64,000 nt of DNA from Blastococcus sp. HT6-30 (lineage in GTDB: Bacteria > Actinomycetota > Actinomycetes > Mycobacteriales > Geodermatophilaceae). Both the position numbers and the translations under genes were made by a program. This document shows positions 1 through 8,706 of the stretch, piece after piece. Numbering within the stretch: the stretch's first letter is position 1; each line of letters starts with the position of its first letter. A model generated the notes under the pieces. It had not been told where the DNA came from, ran no database searches, and saw only the letters and a list, made by a program, of their open reading frames with translations. Location of the stretch: the NCBI RefSeq assembly GCF_039729015.1, contig NZ_CP155792.1:2624001-2688000 (forward strand), in the 5' to 3' direction.

Positions 1-867
1 GGCCTGCGCCTCGACGGCGGCGTAGACGTCGTCCTGGTAGTCGAGGAAGCGCGGGAACTCGGCGACCGGCTTGGCGGCCTTCTCGGCAACGGCGGCCTGC
101 GCCTCGCACAGCGCCTTGATGAAGGGCTTGGCCGCCTCGAGGCCCTGGGCCACGATCTCCTCGGTCGGGGCGGGTGCGCCGCCGGCGACCAGCGAGATGG
201 TCTTCTCGGTGGCCTCGGCCTCGACCATCATGATCGCGACATCGCCGTCGGGCAGGACCCGGCCGGCCACGACCATGTCGAAGACGGCGTCCTCGAGCTC
301 GGTCTGCGTCGGGAAACCGACCCACTGGCCGTTGATCAGCGCCACCCGGGTGCCGCCGACGGGGCCGGAGAACGGCAGGCCGGACAGCTGGGTGGACGCG
401 GAGGCGCCGTTGATGGCGAGCACGTCGTAGAGGTGCTCGGGGTCCAGCGACAGGACGGTGATGACGACCTGGACCTCGTTGCGCAGGCCCTTGGCGAAGG
501 TCGGGCGCAGCGGGCGGTCGATCAGGCGGCAGGTGAGGATCGCGTCCTCGGACGGCCGGCCCTCGCGGCGGAAGAACGAGCCGGGGATGCGCCCGGCGGC
601 GTACATCCGCTCCTCGACGTCGACCGTCAGGGGGAAGAAGTCGAACTGCTCCTTGGGCTGGCGGCCGGCCGTGGTGGCCGACAACAGCATGGTGTCGCCC
701 ATGGTGACGACGACGGAGCCGGCGGCCTGGCGGGCGAGCCGGCCGGTCTCGAAGGTGATCGAACGGCTGCCGAAGCTGCCGTTGTCGATCACCGCGGTGG
801 CGGTGGTGACCCCGTCCTCGGGGTCGAACTCGGCAGCGATGCTGCCCTGCGTGGTGGGTGCGGACAT
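1..867 (-). CDS. pnp: Polyribonucleotide nucleotidyltransferase, N-terminal part (3' end outside window)
   Basis: PNPase degrades RNA 3' to 5' by phosphorolysis and in actinobacteria also makes 3' poly-purine tails. The 289 codons present cover the first RNase PH domain and part of the alpha-helical linker. The family motif FFRREGRPS lies at about residues 98-106, followed by the conserved LIDRPLRP. The start is ATG (MSAPTTQG); the C-terminal RNase PH, KH and S1 domains lie beyond position 1. It follows rpsO on the same strand, the usual rpsO-pnp order, with a strong hairpin between them. Identity is certain; only completeness is unknown. Confidence 0.97.
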   Translation of the reverse strand, partial: MSAPTTQGSIAAEFDPEDGVTTATAVIDNGSFGSRSITFETGRLARQAAGSVVVTMGDTMLLSATTAGRQPKEQFDFFPLTVDVEERMYAAGRIPGSFFRREGRPSEDAILTCRLIDRPLRPTFAKGLRNEVQVVITVLSLDPEHLYDVLAINGASASTQLSGLPFSGPVGGTRVALINGQWVGFPTQTELEDAVFDMVVAGRVLPDGDVAIMMVEAEATEKTISLVAGGAPAPTEEIVAQGLEAAKPFIKALCEAQAAVAEKAAKPVAEFPRFLDYQDDVYAAVEAQA

Positions 868-1085
868 CAGTCCTTCTCTCTTCGTCGCATACCGCGACGT
901 TCCTCTTGCGGCCCTTCGCGCCGACCTGCGTCCGGGGGCGACCGGTCTTCGATCGAAGCCCTCGGGCGGTGCTGTTCCCCCGCGGGGAGGAAGCGATGCG
1001 TCCCGGGGGCCACTACCGAGGACCGGCCCTTCGCGGGGGCGGTCGGCCGGGGCCTGGAGACTCGGACGGCGGGTGCCGTACGAGA
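868..1085. other. rpsO-pnp intergenic spacer
   Basis: This GC-rich spacer of about 220 bases has no convincing gene on either strand. It probably holds the pnp leader and any separate pnp promoter, but I see no clear -35/-10 pair. Apparent reading frames through it are overlaps from high GC content. Confidence 0.5.
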
Positions 1086-1124
1086 GAGGGGACCGTCCCG
1101 GATCGATCCGGGAGCGGTCCCCTC
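1086..1124 (-). terminator. Strong hairpin between rpsO and pnp
   Basis: A 10-base perfect stem (GAGGGGACCG with CGGTCCCCTC) encloses a second palindrome (CCCGGATCGATCCGGG). It starts six bases past the rpsO stop. It has no U-tract, as is common in high-GC actinobacteria. It may terminate rpsO transcription, or serve as an RNase III-type processing site as at the same position in E. coli rpsO-pnp. Confidence 0.7.
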
Positions 1125-1130
1125 GACGTG

Positions 1131-1400
1131 CTAGCGGCGCAGGCCGAGCCGCTCGATCAGCGAGCGGTACCGGTTGATGTCGGTCTTCGCCAGGTAGTTC
1201 AGCAGCCGGCGACGCCGGCCGACCAGCAGGAGCAGGCCCCGCCGGCTGTGGTGGTCGTGCTTGTGCGCCTTCAGGTGCTCGGTGAGGCCGCTGATCCGGC
1301 GGGTCAGCATGGCGACCTGCACCTCGGGCGAACCGGTGTCCTTCTCGACCGTCGCGTACTCGGTCATGATCTGCTGCTTCGTCGCGCTGTCGAGCGCCAT
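1131..1400 (-). CDS. rpsO: 30S ribosomal protein S15
   Basis: S15 is an early 16S rRNA-binding protein of the small-subunit platform. The 89 residues match the usual bacterial length. Diagnostic stretches include [15 protein letters not shown] and [23 protein letters not shown]. The ATG is preceded by GGAGG at good spacing. It lies upstream of pnp and downstream of ribF in transcription order, the normal neighbourhood. Confidence 0.98.
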   Translation of the reverse strand: MALDSATKQQIMTEYATVEKDTGSPEVQVAMLTRRISGLTEHLKAHKHDHHSRRGLLLLVGRRRRLLNYLAKTDINRYRSLIERLGLRR

Positions 1401-1503
1401 GGTTCGCCTCCTGGGCGGGTTCCGTGTGGCCCCCGGTCTGACTCACGAGGGCAGGCTTCACACAGCCGTGCACGCACGGCCCCCACGAGACTACCAGCGG
1501 CGG

Positions 1504-2463
1504 TCAGATCCCCAGCACGGTGCGGGTGTCGGCGACGTCCTGGGCCATCGCGGCGAGCAGCCCCTCGACGTCGGCGAACGCGGCCATCGGCCGCAGCCGC
1601 TGGGCGAACTCCACGCCCACGTGCTCGCCGTAGAGATCGCCGTCGTAGTCGAGGACGAAGGCCTCCACCGTGCGCCGGCTGCCCTGGAAGGTGGGGTTGG
1701 TCCCCACCGAGACGGCGGCCGGGAAACGGTCCCGGCTGGCGCCGCTGCGCGGATCACGGGTGACCAGGTGCCCGGCGTAGACGCCGTCGGCCGGGATGGC
1801 CGTGTACGCGGGGGTCTCCACGTTGGCCGTCGGGTAGCCGAGGTCCCGGCCCCGGCGGTCGCCGCGCACGACGACGCCGTCGACCCGGTGCGGCCGGCCG
1901 AGGGCGCGGGCCGCGGGCACCATGTCCCCCGCTGCGACGCAGGCACGGATATAGGTCGAGGAGATGGTCACCTCGCCGTCCTCGGAGGAGTCGTTCGCCA
2001 GCGGCACGCCCTCGACGGCGAACCCGAACCGGCGCCCCTCCGCGGTGAGGCTCTGCACCGTGCCCGAGGCGCGGTGGCCGTAGGTGAAGTTCTCCCCCAC
2101 CACCACCTGCGCCGCGTGCAGCCGCTCGACGAGCACCGTGTGGGTGAAGGTCTCCGGCGGCAGCCTCATGAAGTCGGTGGTGAACGGCAGCACGCACATG
2201 GCGTCCACCCCGAGCTCGGCGACCAGCTCGGCCTTGCGGTCGAGCGAGGTGAGGATCGCCGGGTGCGAGCCCGGGCGCACCACCTCGGCCGGGTGCGGGT
2301 CGAAGGTCAGCAGCAGGCACGGGCGGCGCATCGCCCGGGCCCGCGCCACCGCGGCGCCGATCAGCTTCTGGTGCCCGCGGTGCACGCCGTCGTACATGCC
2401 GACGGTGACCACGGTGCGGCCGAGGTCTCCCGGGGTGGCCTCCAGCCCCCGCCAGCGCAGCAC
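1504..2463 (-). CDS. ribF: Bifunctional riboflavin kinase / FAD synthetase
   Basis: RibF phosphorylates riboflavin to FMN and adenylylates FMN to FAD. The 319-residue protein has an N-terminal nucleotidyltransferase domain with the HRGH motif (residues 28-31, in GVHRGH) and the ISSTYIR motif, then a C-terminal kinase domain with YPTAN and the GTNPTF loop. I chose the GTG start at 2463 because it lies 20 bases after the ilvE stop, has a GGGAG-type ribosome site and gives the normal N-terminus; a longer open frame upstream runs through ilvE and is not real. ribF next to truB and rpsO is a common actinobacterial arrangement. Confidence 0.95.
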   Translation of the reverse strand: MLRWRGLEATPGDLGRTVVTVGMYDGVHRGHQKLIGAAVARARAMRRPCLLLTFDPHPAEVVRPGSHPAILTSLDRKAELVAELGVDAMCVLPFTTDFMRLPPETFTHTVLVERLHAAQVVVGENFTYGHRASGTVQSLTAEGRRFGFAVEGVPLANDSSEDGEVTISSTYIRACVAAGDMVPAARALGRPHRVDGVVVRGDRRGRDLGYPTANVETPAYTAIPADGVYAGHLVTRDPRSGASRDRFPAAVSVGTNPTFQGSRRTVEAFVLDYDGDLYGEHVGVEFAQRLRPMAAFADVEGLLAAMAQDVADTRTVLGI

Positions 2464-2483
2464 GCGACCCGCTCCCGGCCCGG

Positions 2484-3623
2484 TCAGGAGACCCGGTGCA
2501 GCCAGCCGTGGGTGTCGGCCACCCGCCCGTGCTGGATGTCGAGCAGCGTCTCGCGCAACCGCATGGTGAGCGGGCCGGGGGCGCCGTCGCCGATGGTGAA
2601 GTCGCCGGTGCGGGCCTTGACCTCGCCGACGGGCGTGATGACCGCGGCGGTGCCGCAGGCGAAGGTCTCGGTGATCGAGCCGTCGGCGACGCCGCTGCGC
2701 CACTCCTCGAGGCTGACCTTCCGCTCGGTCACCCGGTGCCCGGCGTCGCGGGCGAGGGTGATGAGGGAGTCGCGGGTGATGCCCGGCAGCAGGGTGCCGG
2801 ACAGCTCCGGGGTGACCAGCTCGGCGTCGTCGCCGGAGCCGCGGACGAAGAACAGGTTCATCCCGCCGAGCTCCTCGATGTACTTCTTCTCCACGGCGTC
2901 GAGGTAGACGACCTGGTCGCAGCCGAGGGCGCTGGCCTGCTGCTGCGGCAGCAGGCTCGCGGCGTAGTTGCCGGCGCACTTGACGTCGCCGGTACCGCCC
3001 GGCGCCGCCCGGACGTAGTCCTCGGAGACGTAGACCGACACGGGCTGGACACCGCGCGGGAAGTACGCCCCGGCCGGGCTGGCGATGATCAGGAACAGGT
3101 ACTCGTGCGCCGGGCGGACACCGAGGAAGGACTCCACTGCGAGCTGGTAGGGCCGCAGGTACAACGTCTGGTCCGGGCCGGTCGGGACCCAGTCGCGGTC
3201 GGCGGAGACCAGCGCGTCGACGCCGGCGAGGAAGGCTCCCTCCGGCACGGGCGGCATGGCCAGCCGCTCGGCGCTGCGGACGAAGCGTGCGGCGTTGGCC
3301 TCGGGGCGGAAGGTGGCGACGCTGCCGTCGGGCTGGGCGTAGGCCTTGAGCCCCTCGAAGATCGACTGCGCGTAGTGCAGCGCGGCGGCGCCCGGGTCCA
3401 GCTGGAGCGGGGCGTACCGGGTGAGCCGGGCGTCGTACCAGCCCCGACCGGCCTCGTAGCGGGCCACGAACATCGAGTCGGTGAAGTAGCGGCCGAACCC
3501 GGGGTCGGCCAGCAGACCCTCCCGCTCGGCGGAGGGGCGGCGCATCACGTCCTCCACGACCACCGGCACACCCTCGACGAACATCCGGGACGTGGTTCGG
3601 CTGTCGGAGAGCGTGTCGGTCAT
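2484..3623 (-). CDS. ilvE: Branched-chain amino acid aminotransferase
   Basis: A class IV, fold-type IV PLP enzyme that transaminates the 2-oxo acids of leucine, isoleucine and valine with glutamate. The protein has 379 residues. The Schiff-base lysine is expected at K215 in DVKCAGNYAASL, and the LDAVEKKYIEELGGMN and GTAAVITPVG segments are typical. It starts at ATG. Its link to ribF downstream is probably co-transcription only. A long inverted repeat lies upstream, between it and the ABM gene. Confidence 0.95.
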   Translation of the reverse strand: MTDTLSDSRTTSRMFVEGVPVVVEDVMRRPSAEREGLLADPGFGRYFTDSMFVARYEAGRGWYDARLTRYAPLQLDPGAAALHYAQSIFEGLKAYAQPDGSVATFRPEANAARFVRSAERLAMPPVPEGAFLAGVDALVSADRDWVPTGPDQTLYLRPYQLAVESFLGVRPAHEYLFLIIASPAGAYFPRGVQPVSVYVSEDYVRAAPGGTGDVKCAGNYAASLLPQQQASALGCDQVVYLDAVEKKYIEELGGMNLFFVRGSGDDAELVTPELSGTLLPGITRDSLITLARDAGHRVTERKVSLEEWRSGVADGSITETFACGTAAVITPVGEVKARTGDFTIGDGAPGPLTMRLRETLLDIQHGRVADTHGWLHRVS

Positions 3624-3642
3624 GGCTCCTACCTGGGCGTGC

Positions 3643-3716
3643 TGTGACGAGGCGCCGGTCCAGCGGCACGCTGGGTCGGCACCGGCCCCACGGTGTGCGG
3701 GACCGGCGCCGTCACA
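3643..3716 (-). terminator. Long inverted repeat between ABM gene and ilvE
   Basis: TGTGAC (3643-3648) and GGCGCCGGTCC (3651-3661) pair with GGACCGGCGCC (3700-3710) and GTCACA (3711-3716). This gives a 17-pair stem with a two-base bulge around a 38-base GC-rich loop. It sits 10 bases past the stop of the ABM gene and ends about 20 bases before the ilvE start, so it may terminate the former or act in the ilvE leader. No U-tract is present. Confidence 0.5.
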
Positions 3717-3726
3717 GTAACCCCGG

Positions 3727-4065
3727 TCAGACCTGGTTCCCCTGGTTGGCCTTCGGCCCGGCGTACTCGAGCACCTCGTAGGTCCACACGTGGGCCGAGT
3801 GCGGGGCGGCCGAGGCGAGGGTGTCGCCGCCCCCGTCGTGGGCGCGGTCGAACTCCTGGCTGGACTGCCAGGACTCGTAGGCCTCCTGGCTGCTCCACCG
3901 GGTGTAGACCAGGTACTGGTCGGTGCCCTCCACCGGGCGGAGGAGCTCGAACCACTCGAAGCCGGGGGTGCTCTCGACGGCCCCGGCGCGCCCGCGGAAG
4001 CGCTCCTCGAACCGCTCCTGCTTGTCCTTCGGCACGGTGATCGCGTTGATCTTCACGACGCTCAT
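3727..4065 (-). CDS. Antibiotic biosynthesis monooxygenase (ABM)-domain protein
   Basis: A 112-residue single-domain protein of the dimeric ferredoxin-like ABM fold, which includes small cofactor-free monooxygenases and heme-degrading enzymes. The pattern is typical: an N-terminal strand (VVKINAITV), a helix (ERFEERFRGR), then FEWFELLRP and the YLVYTRWSSQEAYESW segment. The ATG at 4065 is preceded by GGAAGGTGAG, so the 11 extra upstream codons of the open frame are dropped. Similar actinobacterial proteins are often labelled heme-degrading MhuD-like, but I cannot assign a substrate. It lies alone between truB and ilvE. Confidence 0.8.
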   Translation of the reverse strand: MSVVKINAITVPKDKQERFEERFRGRAGAVESTPGFEWFELLRPVEGTDQYLVYTRWSSQEAYESWQSSQEFDRAHDGGGDTLASAAPHSAHVWTYEVLEYAGPKANQGNQV

Positions 4066-4123
4066 GGCCCTCACCTTCCCGGGCCGCCCGGCGGTCAACC
4101 GCCGGTGCGCTCGCCGGTCGCGG

Positions 4124-5041
4124 TCACCTGGGTGGGAAGCCGACCACCACGCGCGCGGTGCGACCGGCGTCGGCGACCAGCGCGGCGAGCCGGCCGTCGG
4201 GGCCGACGGCGGCGTGCAGCCCCGCGGCCCCGGTCGCCGCGATGCGCTGGCCGTAGCGCAGCGCCCGCGCCTCCTCGGCCGTGAGCTCCCGGGCGGGGAA
4301 GACGAGCAGGGCGGCCTCGGTCAGCCCCAGGGACCCCGCTCCCCCACCGGCGAGCAGCGAGGCCGCGCTGTCCTCCACGCTGCCCGCCTGCGCCACCGCG
4401 AACGGGCCGGAGGCGGTGCGGCGGAGGGCGGTGAGGTGCCCGCCCACGCCGAGGACGGCGCCGGCGTCGCGGGCGATGGCCCGGATGTAGGTGCCGGCGG
4501 TGCAGTCGACGGTGACCTCGACGTCGACCAGCTCCGGGGCCGGCCGGGTGATGCGGTGCACCTCCAGCCGGTGCACGGTCACCGAGCGCGGCGCGAGCTC
4601 CACCGTCTCCCCCGCCCGCACCCGGTCGTAGGAGCGGCGGCCGTCCACCTTCACCGCGCTGACCGCCGAGGGCACCTGCTGCAGCGGGCCGGTCTGCCCG
4701 GCCAGCGCGGTACGCACCGCGTCGTCGTCCAGGTGGGCGGCCGAGGTGGTGGTCAGGACCTCCCCCTCCCGGTCGTCGGTGACCGTGGCCTGACCGAGGC
4801 GGATCGTGGCCGCGTAGGTCTTGTCGTGCCCGCCGACGTGACCGAGCAGGCGGGTGGCCGCGCCGACGCCGAGGACCAGCAGGCCGGTCGCCATCGGGTC
4901 GAGCGTGCCCGCGTGCCCCACCTTGCGCACCGACAACGCCCGCCGCGCCCGGGCGACCAGGTCGTGGGAGGTCATGCCGCCGGGCTTGTCGACCAGCAGG
5001 AGGCCGGGAGGCACGTCGGCATCGGGTCGGCGGGGGCTCAC
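4124..5041 (-). CDS. truB: tRNA pseudouridine(55) synthase
   Basis: TruB makes pseudouridine 55 in the T-loop of tRNAs. The 305-residue protein carries the catalytic motif HAGTLDPMATG with catalytic Asp at residue 48, preceded by the conserved KPGGMTSHD. The C-terminal part resembles a PUA-like region. The GTG start overlaps the stop of the MATE gene as GTGA, suggesting translational coupling. It closes the rbfA-to-truB run, the standard arrangement in bacterial nusA-infB operons. Confidence 0.95.
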   Translation of the reverse strand: MSPRRPDADVPPGLLLVDKPGGMTSHDLVARARRALSVRKVGHAGTLDPMATGLLVLGVGAATRLLGHVGGHDKTYAATIRLGQATVTDDREGEVLTTTSAAHLDDDAVRTALAGQTGPLQQVPSAVSAVKVDGRRSYDRVRAGETVELAPRSVTVHRLEVHRITRPAPELVDVEVTVDCTAGTYIRAIARDAGAVLGVGGHLTALRRTASGPFAVAQAGSVEDSAASLLAGGGAGSLGLTEAALLVFPARELTAEEARALRYGQRIAATGAAGLHAAVGPDGRLAALVADAGRTARVVVGFPPR

Positions 5042-6435
5042 GCCCTCACACTCTCAGGCGCCCCCAGCCAGCGGTCACCCGCCATCCGGACGAGGACCGC
5101 GACCAGCCGCAGCCCGATGAACAGGGTGAGCCCCGTCCAGATCCCGGCCAGCCCGAGGTCCAGCGGGCCGGCCAGCAGGGACAGCGGCAGGAACCCCGCG
5201 AGCGCGGCGGCAATGGTGGTCGTCCGCAGGTAGCCGACGTCGCCGGCGCCCATCAGCACGCCGTCCAGGGCGAAGACCAGCCCGGCCAGCGGCTGGAAGC
5301 CGGCCAGGAACCACCAGACGACGGCGGCCTGCGCGAGCACCTCCGGGTCGTCGGTGAACAGCGGCGGCAGCACCTCGCGCAGCGCCAGCAGGACGACGGC
5401 CACGAGGCAGCCGGTGGCCAGCCCCCACCCCGCGACCCGCCGGGCGGTCGCGCGGGCCTCGTCGGGACGCCCGCCCCCGAGCGCGTGGCCGACGAGGGTC
5501 TGGGCGGCGATGGCGTACGCGTCGAGGACCAGCGCCAGGAAGAAGAAGAACTGCAGGGCGATCTGGTGGGCGCCGAGCGCGGCGGTGCCGGTCCGCGCGG
5601 CGGCACCCGCGGCGACGAGGAAGGACAGCTGCAGGACCGACGCGCGGAGCAGCAGATCGCGGCCGATGACCAGCTGCCGCGCGATGGCGCGGGGCCGGGC
5701 CCGCCAGGCGGCGCCCTCCCGGAGCAGCGCCCGGACGAACAGGACCGCGGTCAGCGCCTGCCCGGTCACGTTCGCCACGGCGGAGCCGGCCAGCCCGAGC
5801 CCGGCCGGGTGCACCAGCAGCGGGCACAGGACGAGGCTGAGGAGGCTGCCGGCGACGACGTAGCGCACCGGCCGGCGGAGCTCCTGCACGCCGCGCAGCC
5901 AACCGTTCCCGGCGAGGGACACCAGCAGCAGCGGAGCGCCCAGCGAGGCGATCCGCAGCCAGCCCTCACCCGCCTCGGCGACGGGCCCCGCGCCCCCGGC
6001 CAGGGCGCGGGTGAGCGGGCCGGCCAGCAGCTGGAACAGCAGGAGCACCAGCACCCCCAGGACGACGGCGAGCCACGTCGCCTGCACGCCCTCCTCGACC
6101 GCACCGGCGCGGTCGCCGGCGCCGGCCCGGCGGGCGGCCCGCGCGGTGGTGCCGTAGGCCAGGAAGTTCAGCAGCGCCGCCGCCCAGGCCAGCAGCCCGC
6201 CACCGACGGCGAGACCACCGAGCGCCACGGTGCCGAGGTTCCCGACGACCGCGGTGTCGACCAGCAGGTACATCGGCTCGGCCGCCAGCACGACCAGGGC
6301 CGGAAGGGCCAACCCGACGATCGACGGCCCGCGGAGCGGGGGCCGGGGGCCATCCGATCCGGATGCCGGATCCGGCTCAGCGGCGATCGGGGACGACTCC
6401 TGGCCGCGGTGCGGTCCGGAGGACCGCGGGGTCAT
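5038..6435 (-). CDS. MATE family efflux transporter (DinF-like)
   Basis: A 465-residue membrane protein with about twelve hydrophobic segments, consistent with the multidrug and toxin extrusion family that exchanges organic cations for Na+ or H+. The two repeats are visible; the first contains LPALVVLAAEPMYLLVDTA, a DinF/NorM-like start. About 35 hydrophilic residues precede the first membrane segment. The ATG overlaps the nrnA stop (ATGA) and its own stop overlaps the truB start (GTGA), so it lies in a coupled run. A MATE gene between nrnA and truB recurs in actinobacteria, though its tie to translation is unexplained. The substrate cannot be inferred. Confidence 0.9.
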   Translation of the reverse strand: MTPRSSGPHRGQESSPIAAEPDPASGSDGPRPPLRGPSIVGLALPALVVLAAEPMYLLVDTAVVGNLGTVALGGLAVGGGLLAWAAALLNFLAYGTTARAARRAGAGDRAGAVEEGVQATWLAVVLGVLVLLLFQLLAGPLTRALAGGAGPVAEAGEGWLRIASLGAPLLLVSLAGNGWLRGVQELRRPVRYVVAGSLLSLVLCPLLVHPAGLGLAGSAVANVTGQALTAVLFVRALLREGAAWRARPRAIARQLVIGRDLLLRASVLQLSFLVAAGAAARTGTAALGAHQIALQFFFFLALVLDAYAIAAQTLVGHALGGGRPDEARATARRVAGWGLATGCLVAVVLLALREVLPPLFTDDPEVLAQAAVVWWFLAGFQPLAGLVFALDGVLMGAGDVGYLRTTTIAAALAGFLPLSLLAGPLDLGLAGIWTGLTLFIGLRLVAVLVRMAGDRWLGAPESVRA

Positions 6436-7475
6436 GGTCGGCCGGGGGCGGACATCTCACGGAGCGCGGCGCGCAGGGTGGAGATGGTGGTCTCACGGTC
6501 GGCGACGGAGGTGTAGCCGGCGGCCGCGCGGTGCCCACCCCCGCCGAGGGCCATGGCCACCCGGGCCACGTCGGTGGCCCCGCGCGACCGCAGGGAGACC
6601 GACCACGAGCCGTCGTCCTGGCCCTTCAGCACGCACGCCACGTCGGCCTCCTGCGCCGAGCGGACGACGTCGACGAGCGCCTCCAGCTGCTCCCCGGGCA
6701 GGCCGTGCTCGGCCGCCTCGGCGGTGCTGGACCAGGTCCAGACGAGCCCGGCGCCGACCTGGGTCTCCAGGACGGCGCGGCCGGTGACGACCGACAGGAG
6801 CCCCAGCCAGCCGAAGGGCGCGGTGTCGAACAGGCGGCGGCTGATGGCCGCGTGGTCGATCCCGGTCCTCAGCAGGCGGGCCGCCAGCTCGTGCGTCTCG
6901 GGTCGGGTGCTGCCGAAGCGGAAGGACCCGGTGTCGGCGGCGAGGCCCGCGTAGAGGCAGGTGGCCAGCTGGGCGTCCAGGGCCACGCCGACGCCGTCGA
7001 GGAGGTCGGTCACCAGCGTCACCGTCGCCGGCGCCGTGGGGTCGACCAGCCGGACCCGGCCGAAGCCGGGGTTGCTGGCGTGGTGGTCGACGACGACGGA
7101 CGTGCCGGCCCGGTCCAGCAGGGGAGCGAGCTCACCGAGCCGCCCCGGGGAGGCCGCGTCGAGGCTGACGAAGACGTCCGGCGACGACGGCACCGAGCCC
7201 GAGGGCACCAGGCCCTCCGCCCCCGGGATCCAGCCGAGCGAGGCCGGAAGGGTGAACGGGCCGGGGAAGGTGGCCAGCACGCGGGCGCCACGGCGTCGCA
7301 TCCCTTCGGCGAGCGCCAGGGTGCTGCCGAGCGCGTCGGCGTCGGGCTGGACGTGGCCGGAGAGGACCACGGTGGCCCGCGCCTGCGCGGCCTCGGCCAG
7401 TACCGCGGCAGCCGTGCGGGCGGCGCCCGCCAGGTCGCCGGCCGTGCTGCTGCCCGACGGGATCGCGCGCGTCAC
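6432..7475 (-). CDS. nrnA: DHH/DHHA1 phosphoesterase, NrnA-type oligoribonuclease / pAp phosphatase
   Basis: The 347-residue protein has the DHH-family motifs: HVQPDADALGS (about 41-51) and DHH (130-132, in VVDHHASN), which bind the two metal ions. It also has the C-terminal DHHA1 signature GGGGHRAAAG. NrnA enzymes degrade nanoRNAs and 3'-phosphoadenosine-5'-phosphate; related actinobacterial proteins also cleave cyclic-di-AMP or pApA, so the exact substrate is open. The GTG start overlaps the stop of the 80-codon gene upstream (GTGA), and its stop overlaps the MATE start. It is in its usual place downstream of rbfA. Confidence 0.92.
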   Translation of the reverse strand: MTRAIPSGSSTAGDLAGAARTAAAVLAEAAQARATVVLSGHVQPDADALGSTLALAEGMRRRGARVLATFPGPFTLPASLGWIPGAEGLVPSGSVPSSPDVFVSLDAASPGRLGELAPLLDRAGTSVVVDHHASNPGFGRVRLVDPTAPATVTLVTDLLDGVGVALDAQLATCLYAGLAADTGSFRFGSTRPETHELAARLLRTGIDHAAISRRLFDTAPFGWLGLLSVVTGRAVLETQVGAGLVWTWSSTAEAAEHGLPGEQLEALVDVVRSAQEADVACVLKGQDDGSWSVSLRSRGATDVARVAMALGGGGHRAAAGYTSVADRETTISTLRAALREMSAPGRP

Positions 7476-7714
7476 GCGCCGGGGTCGGGGTCGGCCATGC
7501 GGCCGCCCTGCTGCTCGGTGATGTCCCCGCCGCCCACCGGGTAGCCGGGACCGCCGTCGTCGGGCTCGTCCTCGGCGATGCTCGGCACCTCACCGATCTC
7601 ACCGTGCTTGCCACCATCGGTGGGGTCACCGGCGTCGGGCACGGGTACGCCACCGAGGACGGATCTGCCCTGGCCCTCGTCGGGCTCGTACGGATCCGGG
7701 TCGTTCTCGGTCAC
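7472..7714 (-). CDS. Small acidic protein of unknown function between rbfA and nrnA
   Basis: Eighty codons starting at GTG, overlapping the rbfA stop and the nrnA start (GTGA at both ends). This is the main reason to believe it is real. The product is strongly acidic and rich in Asp, Glu, Gly and Pro, with no membrane segment, no cysteines and no recognisable domain; it looks intrinsically disordered. I do not recognise the family. It could be a narrowly conserved coupled peptide, or a frame whose translation mainly links rbfA to nrnA. Confidence 0.6.
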   Translation of the reverse strand: MTENDPDPYEPDEGQGRSVLGGVPVPDAGDPTDGGKHGEIGEVPSIAEDEPDDGGPGYPVGGGDITEQQGGRMADPDPGA

Positions 7715-8241
7715 AGCGCGCTCCTCGTCTCGACGGCGGCGTCCTCGCCCTCGTCATCTGCAGTTCCGGAGCCGGCCGGATCGCCGGTGGCGTCCTCGTC
7801 GAGGTCGTGGTCCTCGTCGTCCTCCGCGGGCTTCCGGTAGGGGTCGGGCTCGCCGGCGTAGCTGGCGCCCTCCCGGGCACGGGCGAGTTCGGCGTCGGCG
7901 TGCCGGGCGCGCTCGAGGGCCTCCTCGAGCTCCCGGGCCGTGTCGGGGACGATGTCGGCCACGAAGGTCAGCGACGGGACGAACTTGATGCCCGTCTGCC
8001 GGCCGACCGTGGACCGCAGCACCCCGGTGGCGCTGGTGAGCGCCTTGGCCGAGTCGGCGATCTGCGTCTCGTCGCCGTAGACGGTGTAGAACACCGTGGC
8101 CTCGCGGAGGTCACTGGTGACCCGGGTGTCGGTGACGGTCACCATGCCCAGGCGGGGGTCCTTGATCTGGGACTCGATCGCGGCGGACACGATCTGTCGG
8201 ATGCGCACGGCCAGCTTGCGTGCGCGGGCCGGGTCGGCCAT
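7711..8241 (-). CDS. rbfA: 30S ribosome-binding factor A
   Basis: RbfA is a KH-fold protein that binds the 5' helix of 16S rRNA during late 30S maturation. The conserved core ([35 protein letters not shown], and [19 protein letters not shown]) spans residues 1-115. About 60 acidic residues follow, a frequent actinobacterial extension. I chose the ATG at 8241 because GGAGGTCC precedes it directly and the upstream 22 codons look non-coding. Its stop overlaps the next gene's start. Confidence 0.95.
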   Translation of the reverse strand: MADPARARKLAVRIRQIVSAAIESQIKDPRLGMVTVTDTRVTSDLREATVFYTVYGDETQIADSAKALTSATGVLRSTVGRQTGIKFVPSLTFVADIVPDTARELEEALERARHADAELARAREGASYAGEPDPYRKPAEDDEDHDLDEDATGDPAGSGTADDEGEDAAVETRSAL

Positions 8242-8364
8242 CGGACCTCCAGGGATCAGGGCGTCGACGACGCCAGGTGGACAACGGTTCCGCCCCGGGT
8301 ACCGCACCGAGCTCGCGAGGGTGGGGAGGACGGGGCCCTCTTACGAGCCGTGAGGGCGACGGGG

Positions 8365-8661
8365 TCATTGGTCGGTGTCGCTGAACAGCTGCCGGTGCGT
8401 CGACAGCAGCGTCACCTCCGGCCGCTCGGCCAGCAACCGCTCGCAGGCGTCCAGGACGTCGGTGACCTGGTGGGCCTCCCCCGCCACGGTGGCGACGGCG
8501 ACCTGCGCACGGCGGTGCAGGTCCTGGTCGCCCACCTCCGCGGCGGCCACGGCGAAGCGGCGCCGCAGCTCGGCCACGATCGGCCGGACCACGGCGCGCT
8601 TCCCCTTGAGCGAGTGGACGTCGCCCAGCAGGAGGTCGGCGGTGAGCGTGCCAGTGAACAC
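8365..8661 (-). CDS. DUF503 family protein (YlxP-like)
   Basis: A 98-residue protein of the DUF503/YlxP family, a small ferredoxin-like protein almost always placed between infB and rbfA and suspected to act in ribosome maturation. The family stretch DVHSLKGKRAVVRPIV and VGDQDLHRRA are both present. I chose the GTG at 8661 because GGGAGG lies eight bases upstream and the family normally starts with Met-Phe at this point; an upstream GTG would add seven residues overlapping the ribosome site. Confidence 0.88.
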   Translation of the reverse strand: MFTGTLTADLLLGDVHSLKGKRAVVRPIVAELRRRFAVAAAEVGDQDLHRRAQVAVATVAGEAHQVTDVLDACERLLAERPEVTLLSTHRQLFSDTDQ

Positions 8662-8706
8662 GCTCACCGCCTCCCTCGTCACCTGCTGGATGGCCCCGTC
8701 CAGAGG

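Noticed and set aside
1441..1503. Regulatory RNA between rpsO and ribF
   Set aside because: Only a small palindrome (CCGTGCACGCACGG) is present, too short to support an RNA gene.
433..1763. Overlapping plus-strand frames at the left edge
   Set aside because: They run antisense to pnp and rpsO without ribosome sites or domains.
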